Shown piece by piece: positions 1 through 8,769 of a DNA stretch of 64,000 nucleotides (the stretch's first letter is position 1; the number at the start of each line of letters is the position of its first letter). Source of the DNA: Anaplasma phagocytophilum str. Webster (GTDB lineage Bacteria; Pseudomonadota; Alphaproteobacteria; Rickettsiales; Anaplasmataceae); NCBI RefSeq assembly GCF_000964685.1, contig NZ_LANS01000001.1, forward strand, positions 806,001 through 870,000. Reading direction: 5' to 3'. The position numbers and the translations under genes were made by a program. The notes under the pieces are model-generated. The model was not told the origin of the DNA, searched no databases, and worked only from the letters and a program-made list of their open reading frames with translations.

Positions 1-269
1 GGTGTGTTCCAGTCAAACTTGTGTGACTCAAGCTTTACACTCTTTCCATCCTTTAAGTATGGATATACTGCCTTTGTCTCTCCGTTACTCTCCCTTATAC
101 TAAAATCTCTTATCTTGCTAAACGCTGGACTGTAATCCAAGCCAACATAGAAATATCCCGCTCCACCAGTTTCCAAAGCGCTAACGTCATCATGAGCCCT
201 GACATCATTCCCAGCCATGACTATAGCCATCGACATCATTATGCTTCCTAATAATAGCTTACGTCTAAT
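1..269 (-). CDS. p44: P44/Msp2 outer membrane protein, 5' end only (runs off the window)
   Basis: This is the N-terminal part of a P44/Msp2 porin-like surface protein; the reading frame leaves the window at base 1. It reads RRKLLLGSIMM, then a hydrophobic signal peptide ending near VRA/HDD, then the conserved block SALETGGAGYFYVGLDYSP. These match the constant N-terminus of full-length P44 proteins, an outer membrane beta-barrel family that makes up most of the cell surface. The expected Met position is ATT (267-269), preceded by another ATT, with no ATG, GTG or TTG back to the in-frame stop about 17 codons upstream. The first ATG lies about 10 codons in and would shorten the signal peptide. 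It is either a full-length locus that uses a rare ATT start, or a silent copy without a start. The other p44 copies in this window lack this 5' part. Confidence 0.85.
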   Translation of the reverse strand, partial: MRRKLLLGSIMMSMAIVMAGNDVRAHDDVSALETGGAGYFYVGLDYSPAFSKIRDFSIRESNGETKAVYPYLKDGKSVKLESHKFDWNT

Positions 270-299
270 AATGACAGTGGTATCCAGATTTGGTTTACA

Positions 300-1463
300 G
301 CTTTGAGAGCATATTCATATGTGTTGCCCATGTGTAGAGAAACCCAATTTCGAACATCCATGCCTAACAACCGAGTCTAACATCGCATCGCTTCGCAACT
401 ATTATTACTTGCCGCTGTATCAGAGTTTTTCATGTAATGCGTTCTGCAGTAGCAAATGGTTGTTTCTTTTTGAAAGTGGGATGGTTACGGAAGGAAAATG
501 ATATTTTCCATCTGTACACAAGATAATACCTGCAATAGGCTTCTAGATAATCAAGTGCAGGTTATACGTGCAGCTAATGAGAAATACTGACAGTAAGTGG
601 GGTTGAGTACATTTCAGTGATCGCTCACTATCATCACCCATAATAAAGAGGCATTGATGTACAATTTACTAATGCGAAGCATCTTATGGACCATCACATG
701 CTGATAACGTACTTAAAATAAAAACAGGTACTCAATTCTAAACCGTATGCTGTGGTAAACTAACAGCGTGCCGATATAGACTATTAGGGTTTTACTAAGA
801 AGATACATAGGAACAGCAGTCCTTATTCCTGATGTTGACCTATGCCTTAAATCCCGGTGCTGCTTCTGATTACACCATAATTTTTTATACGTCAGTAGGG
901 ACGTATTTGTGCTATATGGACTTTTGTGCATCTACAGTAACAATATATAGGGCTGAGTATACAGAGGCGTATAGCTATTGCTTTTCTAGCAATGGTGGGT
1001 TTTATATACCATTTTTCAGGGCACATAGAGGTTTTTGGAGTTAGTGTTGCTTCAAGACGTTTCAGGTATCTCCTCTTACGACTCTGCTACTTTGAGAGTA
1101 AGATGTGCTTGAATCCGTAGTTTTGATGTAAAACTATATGCACTGTACCGCCCATAAGTGAGAAACATGGTGATAGATTTACATGAGCATACTTGCGGCA
1201 TTTACGATAAAGCAAGGCGAAAGATTGACGCAATAACACTGTATGCCACCTATCTTTTCGGCTTTTAGATTCTATACCGAACCTTTTGTCGCTTGCGCCG
1301 CCTATGCATATGCAGCTACCATTTTCTGCATTAACACGACATCTGTAATTGTTTGAAAGACAACGTTGCCAGTAATTATCTAAGGCACTACATTGATGAC
1401 TAGTAAGCCTCAGCAGCACAGTACTGTCACATTTAAAGAAAATCCCTGTGAAAAGCACTTCAG
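300..1463. other. Gene-poor stretch between p44 and gatC
   Basis: I recognise no gene here. A 123-codon frame on the minus strand (1087-1458) begins with GTG just after the gatC stop and is rich in Cys, Arg and His. It has no recognisable domain, no clear ribosome site and no repeated motif, so I do not call it a gene. Other frames of about 70 codons overlap one another on both strands. The region may hold decayed coding sequence. Confidence 0.4.
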
Positions 1464-1796
1464 CTATTCAACAACTTTTTTTACGACGAAAAACCCCATT
1501 TCAGCACTAGATGCATTACGGAGGATCTGATCTCGCATATCACCTTCGTGTACTTCATCTTGACGCAGTGGCAAAACACTATGCACCCCACCATGTAGTA
1601 CGGGATCAACATCAGTGGTATCTACCTCTGCCAACATACCAAACCACGAAACGACATCACCAAGCTGTCTGCAATATGTATCAACTTCTTCTTCAGGGAT
1701 CTGCAACCGCACAAGCTTTGACACTCTAGCCAACTCGTCACGGCTTACACTTACATGTGTATTGTTAGCTTCTTCAGGCTTCAACTCTTCCTCCAT
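1464..1796 (-). CDS. gatC: Aspartyl/glutamyl-tRNA(Asn/Gln) amidotransferase subunit C
   Basis: GatC is the small subunit of the GatCAB amidotransferase, which converts Glu-tRNA(Gln) and Asp-tRNA(Asn) to the correctly charged forms in bacteria lacking the direct synthetases. It stabilises GatA. The 110-residue length is close to the family norm. The pattern SRDELARVSKLVRLQIPEEE followed by the PVLHGG/VLPLRQDEV segment near residues 65-85 is typical, the latter matching the usual 'LREDEV' block. Its start overlaps the 3' end of prs by 16 bases, so the two are probably co-transcribed and translationally coupled. gatA and gatB are not in this window. The N-terminus has about 15 extra residues rich in Glu and Asn before the conserved part. 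Confidence 0.9.
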   Translation of the reverse strand: MEEELKPEEANNTHVSVSRDELARVSKLVRLQIPEEEVDTYCRQLGDVVSWFGMLAEVDTTDVDPVLHGGVHSVLPLRQDEVHEGDMRDQILRNASSAEMGFFVVKKVVE

Positions 1797-2749
1797 ACAG
1801 CGTGGGAAAGCAAATAGTCGCTTAATAACCTGTCAACAGAGAGCACTTTGATCTTTTCCGGTAAATTCACCCTATCAGGGTTGTGAATTGTATCGGTGAT
1901 GACCAAGGAATCCAACTCAGCAGTTCCAATAGCATCAATAGCTCGACCAGATAATACACCATGCGTTATGAAGCTATGCACACTGATAGCACCACGAGTC
2001 TTCAACGCTGCCGCAGCATTACACAACGTGCCACCAGAATCCACAATATCATCAAGGATAAAACAGTGCCTATCCTGAACATTGCCCACAACATGCATAA
2101 CCTCTGAAATTCCAGGCCCTTCTCTATACTTGTCGATCACAGCAACTTGAATAGAATTCATGTTATACCTAGAAGACAACATGCGCACAAATGCCCTAAC
2201 CCTACCTAGAGCACCGTAGTCAGGCGAGACTATCACAAGTCTCTCAAGAAGGTTGCTGCTGCTGAGGTAATCTACAAAAACATCGTACGCCGAGATATTA
2301 GTAAAAGGCACGTCAAAAAAGCCAGCAGCCTGCTGTGAATGCAGATCTAGAGTTACGATGTGATCCAACCCCGAGGTGCTGAGTATGCGTGCAATCACCT
2401 TCGCGCTAAGTGCCGATGTAAAAGTTTCCTGAGAATCAACACGCTGCATAACCCTGTCTTGTCGCGAATAGCACAAGTACGGAATCACGGCAGTAATCCG
2501 CTGAGGAGCCAAAGTGCGACGCACCGCATCAGTTAGCAGCGTAAGCTCTATAAGATTATCGCTCGCAGGAGCACTCAGAGACTGCATAAGAACTATGTGA
2601 CCACTCCCAGTGGCGACACCCGTAGGAACTTCGAGATTTATCTCCCCATCTGCAAACCTGCTAACACAGGGGATTACCATAGGCACATCCAGCATGCCAG
2701 ACACACTTTTAGCTAGAGCTAACGATGTACTTCCGGGTATTATTACCAT
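1781..2749 (-). CDS. prs: Ribose-phosphate pyrophosphokinase
   Basis: This enzyme makes PRPP from ribose 5-phosphate and ATP, feeding purine, pyrimidine, histidine and NAD synthesis. It is 322 residues, the usual length for bacterial PRPP synthase. Visible motifs are the N-terminal GSTSLALAKSV and FADGEINLEV block, the Arg-rich ATP region YLCYSRQDRV, the metal-binding loop VTLDLHSQQAAGFF, and the PRPP-binding loop DDIVDSGGTL. A potential purine pathway partner, purD, lies elsewhere in the window. It is the first gene of a prs-gatC unit and is divergent from the Mrp gene, with about 100 bases between them containing two inverted repeats. Confidence 0.95.
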   Translation of the reverse strand: MVIIPGSTSLALAKSVSGMLDVPMVIPCVSRFADGEINLEVPTGVATGSGHIVLMQSLSAPASDNLIELTLLTDAVRRTLAPQRITAVIPYLCYSRQDRVMQRVDSQETFTSALSAKVIARILSTSGLDHIVTLDLHSQQAAGFFDVPFTNISAYDVFVDYLSSSNLLERLVIVSPDYGALGRVRAFVRMLSSRYNMNSIQVAVIDKYREGPGISEVMHVVGNVQDRHCFILDDIVDSGGTLCNAAAALKTRGAISVHSFITHGVLSGRAIDAIGTAELDSLVITDTIHNPDRVNLPEKIKVLSVDRLLSDYLLSHAVWRKS

Positions 2750-2790
2750 ACTGCCCCAAAACGCTAACTACGAGGGCATGATAATTAGGT

Positions 2791-2829
2791 GTGTTACAAA
2801 AGTAAACATGTTTTACCATAACTATGGTA
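2791..2829. promoter_or_regulatory. Inverted repeats in the prs/mrp divergent intergenic
   Basis: Two palindromic elements sit between the divergent starts. TACCATA (2814-2820) and TATGGTA (2823-2829) form a perfect 7-base inverted repeat with a 2-base centre. Just to the left, GTTAC and GTAAAC surround AAAA (about 2793-2807). An AGGAG at 2836-2840 precedes the Mrp start. Operator function is inferred from symmetry and position only. Confidence 0.3.
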
Positions 2830-2852
2830 CACATTAGGAGTTATTCCTTAAA

Positions 2853-3893
2853 TTGTTACAAATTATGGTTACTGAACAGGAAGTGCTCTGCGTGTTACAG
2901 GATGTTACCGATCATGATACCGGAAAAAAGGTCGCAGACATTGGTAAACTGTCAGTTACTATCAATAAAAGCGATTTGGGAATAATATTACATGTTTCTG
3001 AACCAAAGAGTGCTCTCTGGGAACAGCAGTTCAAAGATAATTGCTCTACCATAATAAAGAGTAAAATACCGGGCATTTCCAGCATTACCGTTGCTTTAGT
3101 GATGGCAAAACAGCAAAGTAATGTTCCAAAAAGGGTCAAACTCAAGGGTATAAAAAATGTGCTACTTGTTTCTTCAGGGAAGGGAGGGGTAGGTAAGTCC
3201 ACTGTGGCCGCGCAGCTGGCATTAACGTTGTCAGCACTAGGATATAAAATTGCTCTAGTTGATGCAGATATTTACGGGCCATCTATTCCTAGATTGTTGG
3301 GAATTGGAGTATTGGCTGAGGTTGACAACGACGGAATGATGATCCCGGTAGAGATGCACGGGCTGCAAAGCATTTCCATTGGTAACATCATAGAGGATCA
3401 AGATAAAGCCCTGGTATGGCGTGGTCCGATGCTCACAAAGGCAATAAATAAGTTGATCATGGGTACAAGATGGGCTGCCAGAGACTATATGATTATCGAT
3501 ACTCCTCCAGGTACTGGGGATGTACATATTAGTCTCACGCAAGGGTATAGTATTACGGGTGCCGTTGTCGTATCAACGCCTCATGAACTATCAGTAATAC
3601 ATGCCATGAAGACATGTGATATGCTCAAAAGCCTTGATGTTAAGTTGCTCGGTATCGTGGAAAATATGAGCTATTTTCTTGATGTGGATACAGGTAAGAA
3701 AACGCACCTTTTTGGTGAAGGAGGCGGACAGGAAATAGCTGAGAGGGCTGATTCAACATTGTTGGGTATGGTTAGCATTCATCCCAAAATCCACCTTCCT
3801 TCGGTAAACAAGCGTTTAAGCCCATTAGATAATGAGTTCTGCAACGCATACGAAAAGATTGTCGCTAATATAATTAGAAGCGTAAGTTCCTGA
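2853..3893 (+). CDS. mrp: Mrp/ApbC-family Fe-S cluster carrier ATPase
   Basis: This P-loop ATPase of the Mrp/NBP35/ApbC family is believed to carry and deliver Fe-S clusters. Residues 1-85 form the DUF59-like N-terminal domain. The deviant Walker A GKGGVGKST is near residue 110, and DADIYGPSIPRLLG and IIDTPPGTGD follow. The usual CPxC cluster-bridging motif after ENMSYF is absent; the segment reads FLDVDTG, a variation I recall from other alphaproteobacterial members. The TTG at 2853 is 12 bases after AGGAG (2836-2840); the ATG at 2865 is further away but starts a protein of normal form, so the start is uncertain. Length is about 342-346 residues. It is divergent from prs. Confidence 0.92.
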   Translation: MLQIMVTEQEVLCVLQDVTDHDTGKKVADIGKLSVTINKSDLGIILHVSEPKSALWEQQFKDNCSTIIKSKIPGISSITVALVMAKQQSNVPKRVKLKGIKNVLLVSSGKGGVGKSTVAAQLALTLSALGYKIALVDADIYGPSIPRLLGIGVLAEVDNDGMMIPVEMHGLQSISIGNIIEDQDKALVWRGPMLTKAINKLIMGTRWAARDYMIIDTPPGTGDVHISLTQGYSITGAVVVSTPHELSVIHAMKTCDMLKSLDVKLLGIVENMSYFLDVDTGKKTHLFGEGGGQEIAERADSTLLGMVSIHPKIHLPSVNKRLSPLDNEFCNAYEKIVANIIRSVSS

Positions 3894-3929
3894 CGTTCCA
3901 GAAGTAGTATTCTTAACATCAAAACGCTT

Positions 3930-4680
3930 TTGTTTTTGGAGTACATACTCTCCAGTTCTACAAAGTTTGTAGTGACTCCATGATATGAAGATCGCGCTAA
4001 TGGACTAGACGCTACCATAGAAAAACCCTTCGTATGCGCCATACGTTTTTACTGTTCAAACTACTCAGGGGTAACGTACCGATTCACATCAGTATTGTCC
4101 TTTGCAAGTACTGCCCCAAGACAGAAAGTCAACTCCCGTACACCTAAGATCCTCCATAACTTGGTACGCTCCTCTTTCTGCTCACTAAGTCTCAACAATT
4201 AATCCTGATCTTGTGAACATATCCTGAGTCTTATCCTTTACTTGCTGCAACAATTGCAAAGAATTGAAATACTTAGCTCTAGGACGCTTGCATATAACCT
4301 AGGAACTGTCTCCATGTTGTGGTTATAAACATCAGGAATTTGCGGGAGCTATAATGCCCATTGCGCCCGGCTTACCCTGAAAAATCCGGCGTTAGGACTC
4401 TATGATCACATTTGGGTCACGCTTTCTTAATTTCCTGAATACGCTTAACGGCGCGTACCCCACGTCTGGTAGATCATCTCCATACACATACGTGATTACC
4501 ACGTGCTTTAGCCCTAACTTGCTGGTAGCTTTACCCACTATCATGGGTGTTCCAATATTCCACGCTCGTGGAACGCTAGTCTTAACATGTTTTATGTCTT
4601 CTATAAAATGCCTATGCTTTTACTGCATGGTTGAGTTATCAGATGCCTGCTTAGGGTACCTTCCGTGACCTTAGGCACCG
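3930..4680 (-). pseudogene. lipA: Decayed lipoyl synthase (lipA remnant)
   Basis: No intact frame exists, but minus-strand translation recovers successive LipA segments in the right order in changing frames. About 4510-4450: LGLKHVVIT then DDLPD, matching the family's '[20 protein letters not shown]'. About 4350: GKPGAMG. About 4340-4310: IPDVYNHNMETVPRLY, the radical-SAM 'PDVFNHNLETVPRLY' signature. About 4250-4190: YFNSLQLLQQVKDKTQD and then MFTRSGLIV. About 4100-4080: NRYVTPE. About 4030-3990: KGFSMVASSPLARSSYH, the LipA C-terminus. The N-terminal half with the Cys clusters is missing or deleted, and at least three frameshifts or stops interrupt the rest. LipA inserts sulfur into octanoyl groups to make lipoate, the cofactor of LpdA-containing complexes, so an intact copy probably lies elsewhere. 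Confidence 0.75.
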
Positions 4681-5040
4681 ATATCTCACGTGGCGTCTTG
4701 AGCTATGCACAGATTTTATGCTGATATTGTTTTGCTAGTGCAGCAATACTGACCTGCATGATGCATGCTTACGTGATGCAATGCGTTTGCTGTAATTATT
4801 CTCTAGATGCAATTTGCCCGACACTGTCTTGTTGCGTAGTGGAAGTGCAGTTTTGTGGTAAGGGACTATACGCGGCTGTTGGCGCACATTCAAGGCATAC
4901 GCTACACAATATGGGGTCGGCGCTGCATGCATATTCTCGAGGATTCGAGTAAGGTGTAAATGTGCGGTATATGAGCCTAAATATCACAAAATTAGCTTGC
5001 GTTTATAGGGCTTATATGTTGTGCATGTTTATTGCGATGA

Positions 5041-5567
5041 GTACGTCTCCAGTACGTCTCCAGTACGTCTCCAGTACGTCTCCAGTACGTCTCCAGTACG
5101 TCTCCAGTACGTCTCCAGTACGTCTCCAGTACGTCTCCAGTACGTCTCCAGTACGTCTCCAGTACGTCTCCAGTACGTCTCCAGTACGTCTCCAGTACGT
5201 CTCCAGTACGTCTCCAGTACGTCTCCAGTACGTCTCCAGTACGTCTCCAGTACGTCTCCAGTACGTCTCCAGTACGTCTCCAGTACGTCTCCAGTACGTC
5301 TCCAGTACGTCTCCAGTACGTCTCCAGTACGTCTCCAGTACGTCTCCAGTACGTCTCCAGTACGTCTCCAGTACGTCTCCAGTACGTCTCCAGTACGTCT
5401 CCAGTACGTCTCCAGTACGTCTCCAGTACGTCTCCAGTACGTCTCCAGTACGTCTCCAGTACGTCTCCAGTACGTCTCCAGTACGTCTCCAGTACGTCTC
5501 CAGTACGTCTCCAGTACGTCTCCAGTACGTCTCCAGTACGTCTCCAGTACGTCTCCAGTACGTCTCA
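5041..5567. repeat. Perfect 11-bp tandem array, about 48 copies
   Basis: The unit GTACGTCTCCA repeats head to tail from 5041 with no visible mismatch or phase change. There are 47 full copies, then a 48th (from 5558) that breaks at its tenth base. Because 11 is not a multiple of 3 and three units (33 bases) contain no stop, every reading frame on both strands is open through the array. The plus strand reads an 11-residue cycle with SPVRLQYVS; the minus strand reads one with RRTGDVLETYW. The long frames crossing it are therefore an arithmetic consequence, not evidence of a gene. Such arrays usually vary in copy number between strains. Confidence 0.98.
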
Positions 5568-5570
5568 GGA

Positions 5571-5930
5571 CTCAAAATTTGGGAAAAGTTAAGGAGTAGT
5601 AGCGTTGAGATGCCATGTATAAGATAGACCACGGACCCGTAGTTATAGGGCACTATTACACGGTGATATACAGAGTGTTATGTTGTGGCAGATTGGGGAA
5701 CCATTGGGTGGTGATATACCTAGATGTGATATTTTCGGGCATCTGGAATTCTGTGTCACGAAGTCGCCACACCACTCTGTGGCGACTTATGTCTAGTGAA
5801 CGCAATGCAACCCTATATGTAATTAAGCCCCTTCTGGATACGAAATTAAGTATATAGCAGTATATGCTGAGGCACTGTTGTTGGGATCAAAATGCATGCA
5901 AGTATCCTTATCGGAATAAACACTTTAGAA
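5571..5930. other. Intergenic between tandem array and tolC
   Basis: I see no supported gene. An 80-codon plus-strand frame (5615-5857) has no recognisable domain, and the nearest AGGAG is about 20 bases upstream. The stretch contains a strong hairpin at 5761-5788. Confidence 0.4.
5761..5788. terminator. Strong hairpin downstream of tolC
   Basis: AAGTCGCCACA (5761-5771) and TGTGGCGACTT (5778-5788) form a perfect 11-base-pair stem with a 6-base loop. No clear T run follows on either strand, so it may be a transcript-end stabiliser or a factor-dependent terminator for tolC on the minus strand. Confidence 0.45.
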
Positions 5931-7151
5931 TTAATCAATGCTCAACTGTCCGATTAAAGCCAATAAATTGTACTGATTTATAATTAAATTGCTCTGTGAA
6001 TTAACTAGGTTTACTTTTGCTTTCAGAAGTTCCTGCTCAATATCCAATACATCCAAGGTAGTCTTTAAGTTTAAGTTTGCTTCTTGTGTTATGGCTTCTA
6101 AAGCAACTTCTGTGTACTTTACAGTTTCGCTTGCAGATTGGAGTACAAACCTTGATGTTATCAGATCTTCCCAAGCGCTTATAATAGATGCTTCCATCTT
6201 TTTGACTGCTTCATGCATAGAGAAGAGATTGTGTTGACGCTCCTGATTAGTGCGGTCTATATCTATCAACCCAACACCATGCTCGAAAATGGGCAGACGC
6301 AACGTGAACTCTAGCCGGTGAATTGTACGTCCTACATCGTTACCTGGAAATGTTTCAGTAGCTGTTACATGCAAAGAGGGCAAAACCTTTTTAGCAATAG
6401 CAATTTCCACATCACGTTTTGAGACTTGGTAGAGGTTGCTAGACAATCGTAGATATAGATTATTGCTTTTAGCGATATCAAAAGCTTCTTCGAGAGATTG
6501 CGGGATTTGTAGAGGGCGCTTAGGATATTGTAGATCTATAGGTTGTTCCCCCACCATGTGAGTATAACTGGCCTCCACAGCTCTCAGTCTACCTTTTGCG
6601 CTCATGGCTTCGGATTTTGCTTGTGCCAGCTTTGCTTTTGCCTGCATTAGCTCAGTTTTTGTAATCTCACCAACAGAAAAGCGTTTTTCGGCTGACAGCA
6701 AATGCTCCTGCATCACCTTTAGGTTATGCTCATTCAGTTTATCTACTTCGTAGGCTGATAAAGCACTCATATATGTTTTTATGGTACCTAGAAGAGTTTT
6801 CTGTTGTTCCATAGAGAATGTGATATCCTGGATGGCGTATAGGTGCTTTGCTTTTTCAATGCTAAATATTGCGGTCCCGTTGAACACCGGCTGGGTAAGG
6901 GATATCAAGGAATAGCTTGATTGATGAGAGCCATGTTTTTGTATTTTAAGTTCGTATAAAACTTGTGGTAGAATGTTTGCTATTGCAGAATTAACTACCT
7001 CACGTTTTTTAGCCTTCGTCTTGTACATATTGGCTTTGATAGCCAAGTTATTGTTGAGAGTCTTATCCAGTGCTTCCTCAAGTGATGTACCATAAGCTCC
7101 CGATGATATTTTCATTAGTACGAGTGTGAAAAGTAATAATGCTTTGCGCAT
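5931..7151 (-). CDS. tolC: TolC-family outer membrane efflux/secretion channel
   Basis: TolC proteins form the trimeric outer membrane channel and periplasmic tunnel used by type I secretion and drug efflux. The start at 7151 is chosen because MRKALLLFTLVLM begins a standard signal peptide; a longer frame adds 18 atypical residues. The 406-residue product shows the two-fold repeat of the family. SLEEALDKTLNNNLAIKA and EEAFDIAKSNNLYLRL mark the start of each half, with long Gln/Ala/Lys-rich helices such as AKAKLAQAKSEAMSAKGRLR between. The C-terminal half ends LALIGQLSID. No membrane-fusion or ABC partner gene is adjacent, so the partner system cannot be read from context. Anaplasmataceae are known to use a type I system for repeat-containing effectors, a possible but inferred client. 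Confidence 0.85.
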   Translation of the reverse strand: MRKALLLFTLVLMKISSGAYGTSLEEALDKTLNNNLAIKANMYKTKAKKREVVNSAIANILPQVLYELKIQKHGSHQSSYSLISLTQPVFNGTAIFSIEKAKHLYAIQDITFSMEQQKTLLGTIKTYMSALSAYEVDKLNEHNLKVMQEHLLSAEKRFSVGEITKTELMQAKAKLAQAKSEAMSAKGRLRAVEASYTHMVGEQPIDLQYPKRPLQIPQSLEEAFDIAKSNNLYLRLSSNLYQVSKRDVEIAIAKKVLPSLHVTATETFPGNDVGRTIHRLEFTLRLPIFEHGVGLIDIDRTNQERQHNLFSMHEAVKKMEASIISAWEDLITSRFVLQSASETVKYTEVALEAITQEANLNLKTTLDVLDIEQELLKAKVNLVNSQSNLIINQYNLLALIGQLSID

Positions 7152-7327
7152 AGGCAACCGCCAATTAACTGTGTACTTCCAATCGTTAATGGTATGTAAA
7201 ATCAACGTCCATGCAAGGTTTTAATACTTATACTATGCTCCGTAGAATCTCCAAATTGCAGCGCAACTTGTGCTATATTTTTTGGGTAAATTCCCACCTT
7301 TTCTGCACATTTGTAGCCTAGTTTAAA

Positions 7328-7356
7328 TTGACAAGGTTTACATAAGATAGTAAAGT
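7328..7356 (+). promoter_or_regulatory. Sigma-70 promoter of rplM-rpsI
   Basis: A consensus -35 TTGACA (7328-7333) is followed after 17 bases by TAAAGT (7351-7356), a 4 of 6 match to the -10 box. It lies 39 bases upstream of the rplM ATG. Confidence 0.55.
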
Positions 7357-7395
7357 CCGCTAACGCGAGTATCGTTTTTTTTGGGTGAATCGAGC

Positions 7396-7872
7396 ATGAG
7401 AACTTTCTCTCTAAAGGCTGGTGAAATAGATAAGCGTTGGGTGTTGATCGACGCTAGTGATATGGTTGTGGGTAGGCTTGCGGCGTACATTGCTACTATA
7501 TTGCGTGGCAAGCACAAGCCTGAATACACTCCTCACATGGATTGTGGTGATAATGTGGTGGTGGTGAATGCGAGCTCGGTGAAGTTCACACGTAACAAAA
7601 TGAGGGACAAGGTTTACTATAGGCATACTGGCTATCCAGGGGGGCTCAAGAGCTGCACTCCTAATGATATGCTGCGTGCGGGATATGCTGAGAGAATCAT
7701 CAAGATGGCGGTGTGGCGGATGTTAGGTGATGGTCCTTTAGCGAGAAGGCGCTTTAAGAATCTGAAGGTATATTCAGGGCCTGAGCACGGGCATCACGCG
7801 CAGAAGCCGGTTGCTCTAGATTTTGGCGCTATGAACAATAAGAATGGAAGGGGAAATAATGCTGGAAGGTGA
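7396..7872 (+). CDS. rplM: 50S ribosomal protein L13
   Basis: L13 is an early-assembling 23S rRNA-binding protein of the large subunit. The ATG at 7396 is preferred over an upstream in-frame TTG (7381) because GGTGA lies 8 bases before it and the protein then begins in the family manner ([20 protein letters not shown]). It is 158 residues, slightly longer than the common 142-150. Visible blocks are [45 protein letters not shown] and [16 protein letters not shown]. The 3' end overlaps the rpsI start by 14 bases, the usual rplM-rpsI arrangement. Confidence 0.97.
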   Translation: MRTFSLKAGEIDKRWVLIDASDMVVGRLAAYIATILRGKHKPEYTPHMDCGDNVVVVNASSVKFTRNKMRDKVYYRHTGYPGGLKSCTPNDMLRAGYAERIIKMAVWRMLGDGPLARRRFKNLKVYSGPEHGHHAQKPVALDFGAMNNKNGRGNNAGR

Positions 7873-8308
7873 AGAAGTTTCTGCTGGTTCTAGTAAACCT
7901 GTTAAAGCTAGGATAGACAGTCTCGGTAGGTCTTACGGTACGGGTAGTAGGAAGAATGCCGTGGCTAAGGTTTGGCTTAAGGTTGGCAGTGGTGTAGTTA
8001 CGGTAAATGGCATGGAGTGTGCTGCCTATTTCGGTAGGGAGGCTCTCTGTAAGCGCGTATTTAATCCGTTTCACGTTGCTTCTTCTGTGGGTTGTTATGA
8101 TGTTAGGGCTGTTGTCTTTGGTGGCGGTAAGTCAGGGCAGGCAGGGGCTGTTGCTCATGGCATCAGTAAAGCGCTGAAGGACATTAATCCTTCGCTCCAA
8201 CCGGTCTTGAGGCAGGCTGGTTTACTTACGAGGGACTCCAGGGTGGTCGAGCGTAAGAAATACGGACAGCACAAGGCGCGTAAGAAGTGTCAATTTTCTA
8301 AGAGATAG
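7859..8308 (+). CDS. rpsI: 30S ribosomal protein S9
   Basis: S9 binds 16S rRNA in the small subunit head, and its C-terminal tail reaches the P-site tRNA. The start at 7859 is chosen because GGAAGGGG (7846-7853) is a strong ribosome site just upstream; an earlier ATG (7844) would add five residues. The product is 149 residues. It shows [16 protein letters not shown], a shortened central region, [19 protein letters not shown], and the basic C-terminus ending [17 protein letters not shown], whose final Lys-Arg contacts tRNA. It overlaps rplM and shares its promoter. Confidence 0.97.
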   Translation: MLEGEEVSAGSSKPVKARIDSLGRSYGTGSRKNAVAKVWLKVGSGVVTVNGMECAAYFGREALCKRVFNPFHVASSVGCYDVRAVVFGGGKSGQAGAVAHGISKALKDINPSLQPVLRQAGLLTRDSRVVERKKYGQHKARKKCQFSKR

Positions 8309-8769
8309 CAATGTGGCGTACGAGCCGTGTGGCTTGTTGCCTGCTTTTAAGAAAAGCATAGGGGAAATTATTATAGAGGGGCTTGTCGAGAGTGGTGGGT
8401 CTTCTCTTCTCCTTGCTGTCTTGTAGCGACTCTTTCTAAGTGCTGTTGGATGCTTGCGTGTCGCTACTATTAGTTTCATATCCGCTGTTGCAAATTCTTT
8501 TACAGTAGTGTGCAGGGGTGTATTCGGGTATGTGTCTTGTACATAGAGCGAGTGGGGCAGTATGTTCCGGTTGCGATGTTTGTGCGTTTCAAGTGAAAAA
8601 CCGCTCTTGTGCTTTTGGACTACTTAAGCGAGCATTGCACATGCACGGAAAAGATGTAATTGACCCCGAAAAATATAGTGCCAGTTGCGCTGAAGTTTGG
8701 AGATTCTGCGTTGCATAGTATAAGTACTGGGAACTTTTAAATCAAAAAAGTGCCTGTTCCAGGTGCTTA
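8309..8769. other. Intergenic after rpsI
   Basis: No supported gene. TGCTTTT (8342-8348) and AAAAGCA (8352-8358) form a 7-base stem just after rpsI that could end its transcript, though no T run follows. A 66-codon Cys-rich plus-strand frame at 8518-8718 has no recognisable domain and I do not call it. Confidence 0.35.

Noticed and set aside
5041-5567. CRISPR array
   Set aside because: Units are 11 bp, contiguous and identical; there are no spacers and no cas genes nearby.
4962-5653. Long frames of about 190-220 codons on both strands across the 11-bp array
   Set aside because: They follow automatically from a stop-free 33-base period and have the same peptide in every frame; no ribosome site or flanking domain supports a gene.
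8518-8718. 66-codon Cys-rich frame after rpsI
   Set aside because: No ribosome site, domain or conserved neighbour; likely chance in non-coding DNA.
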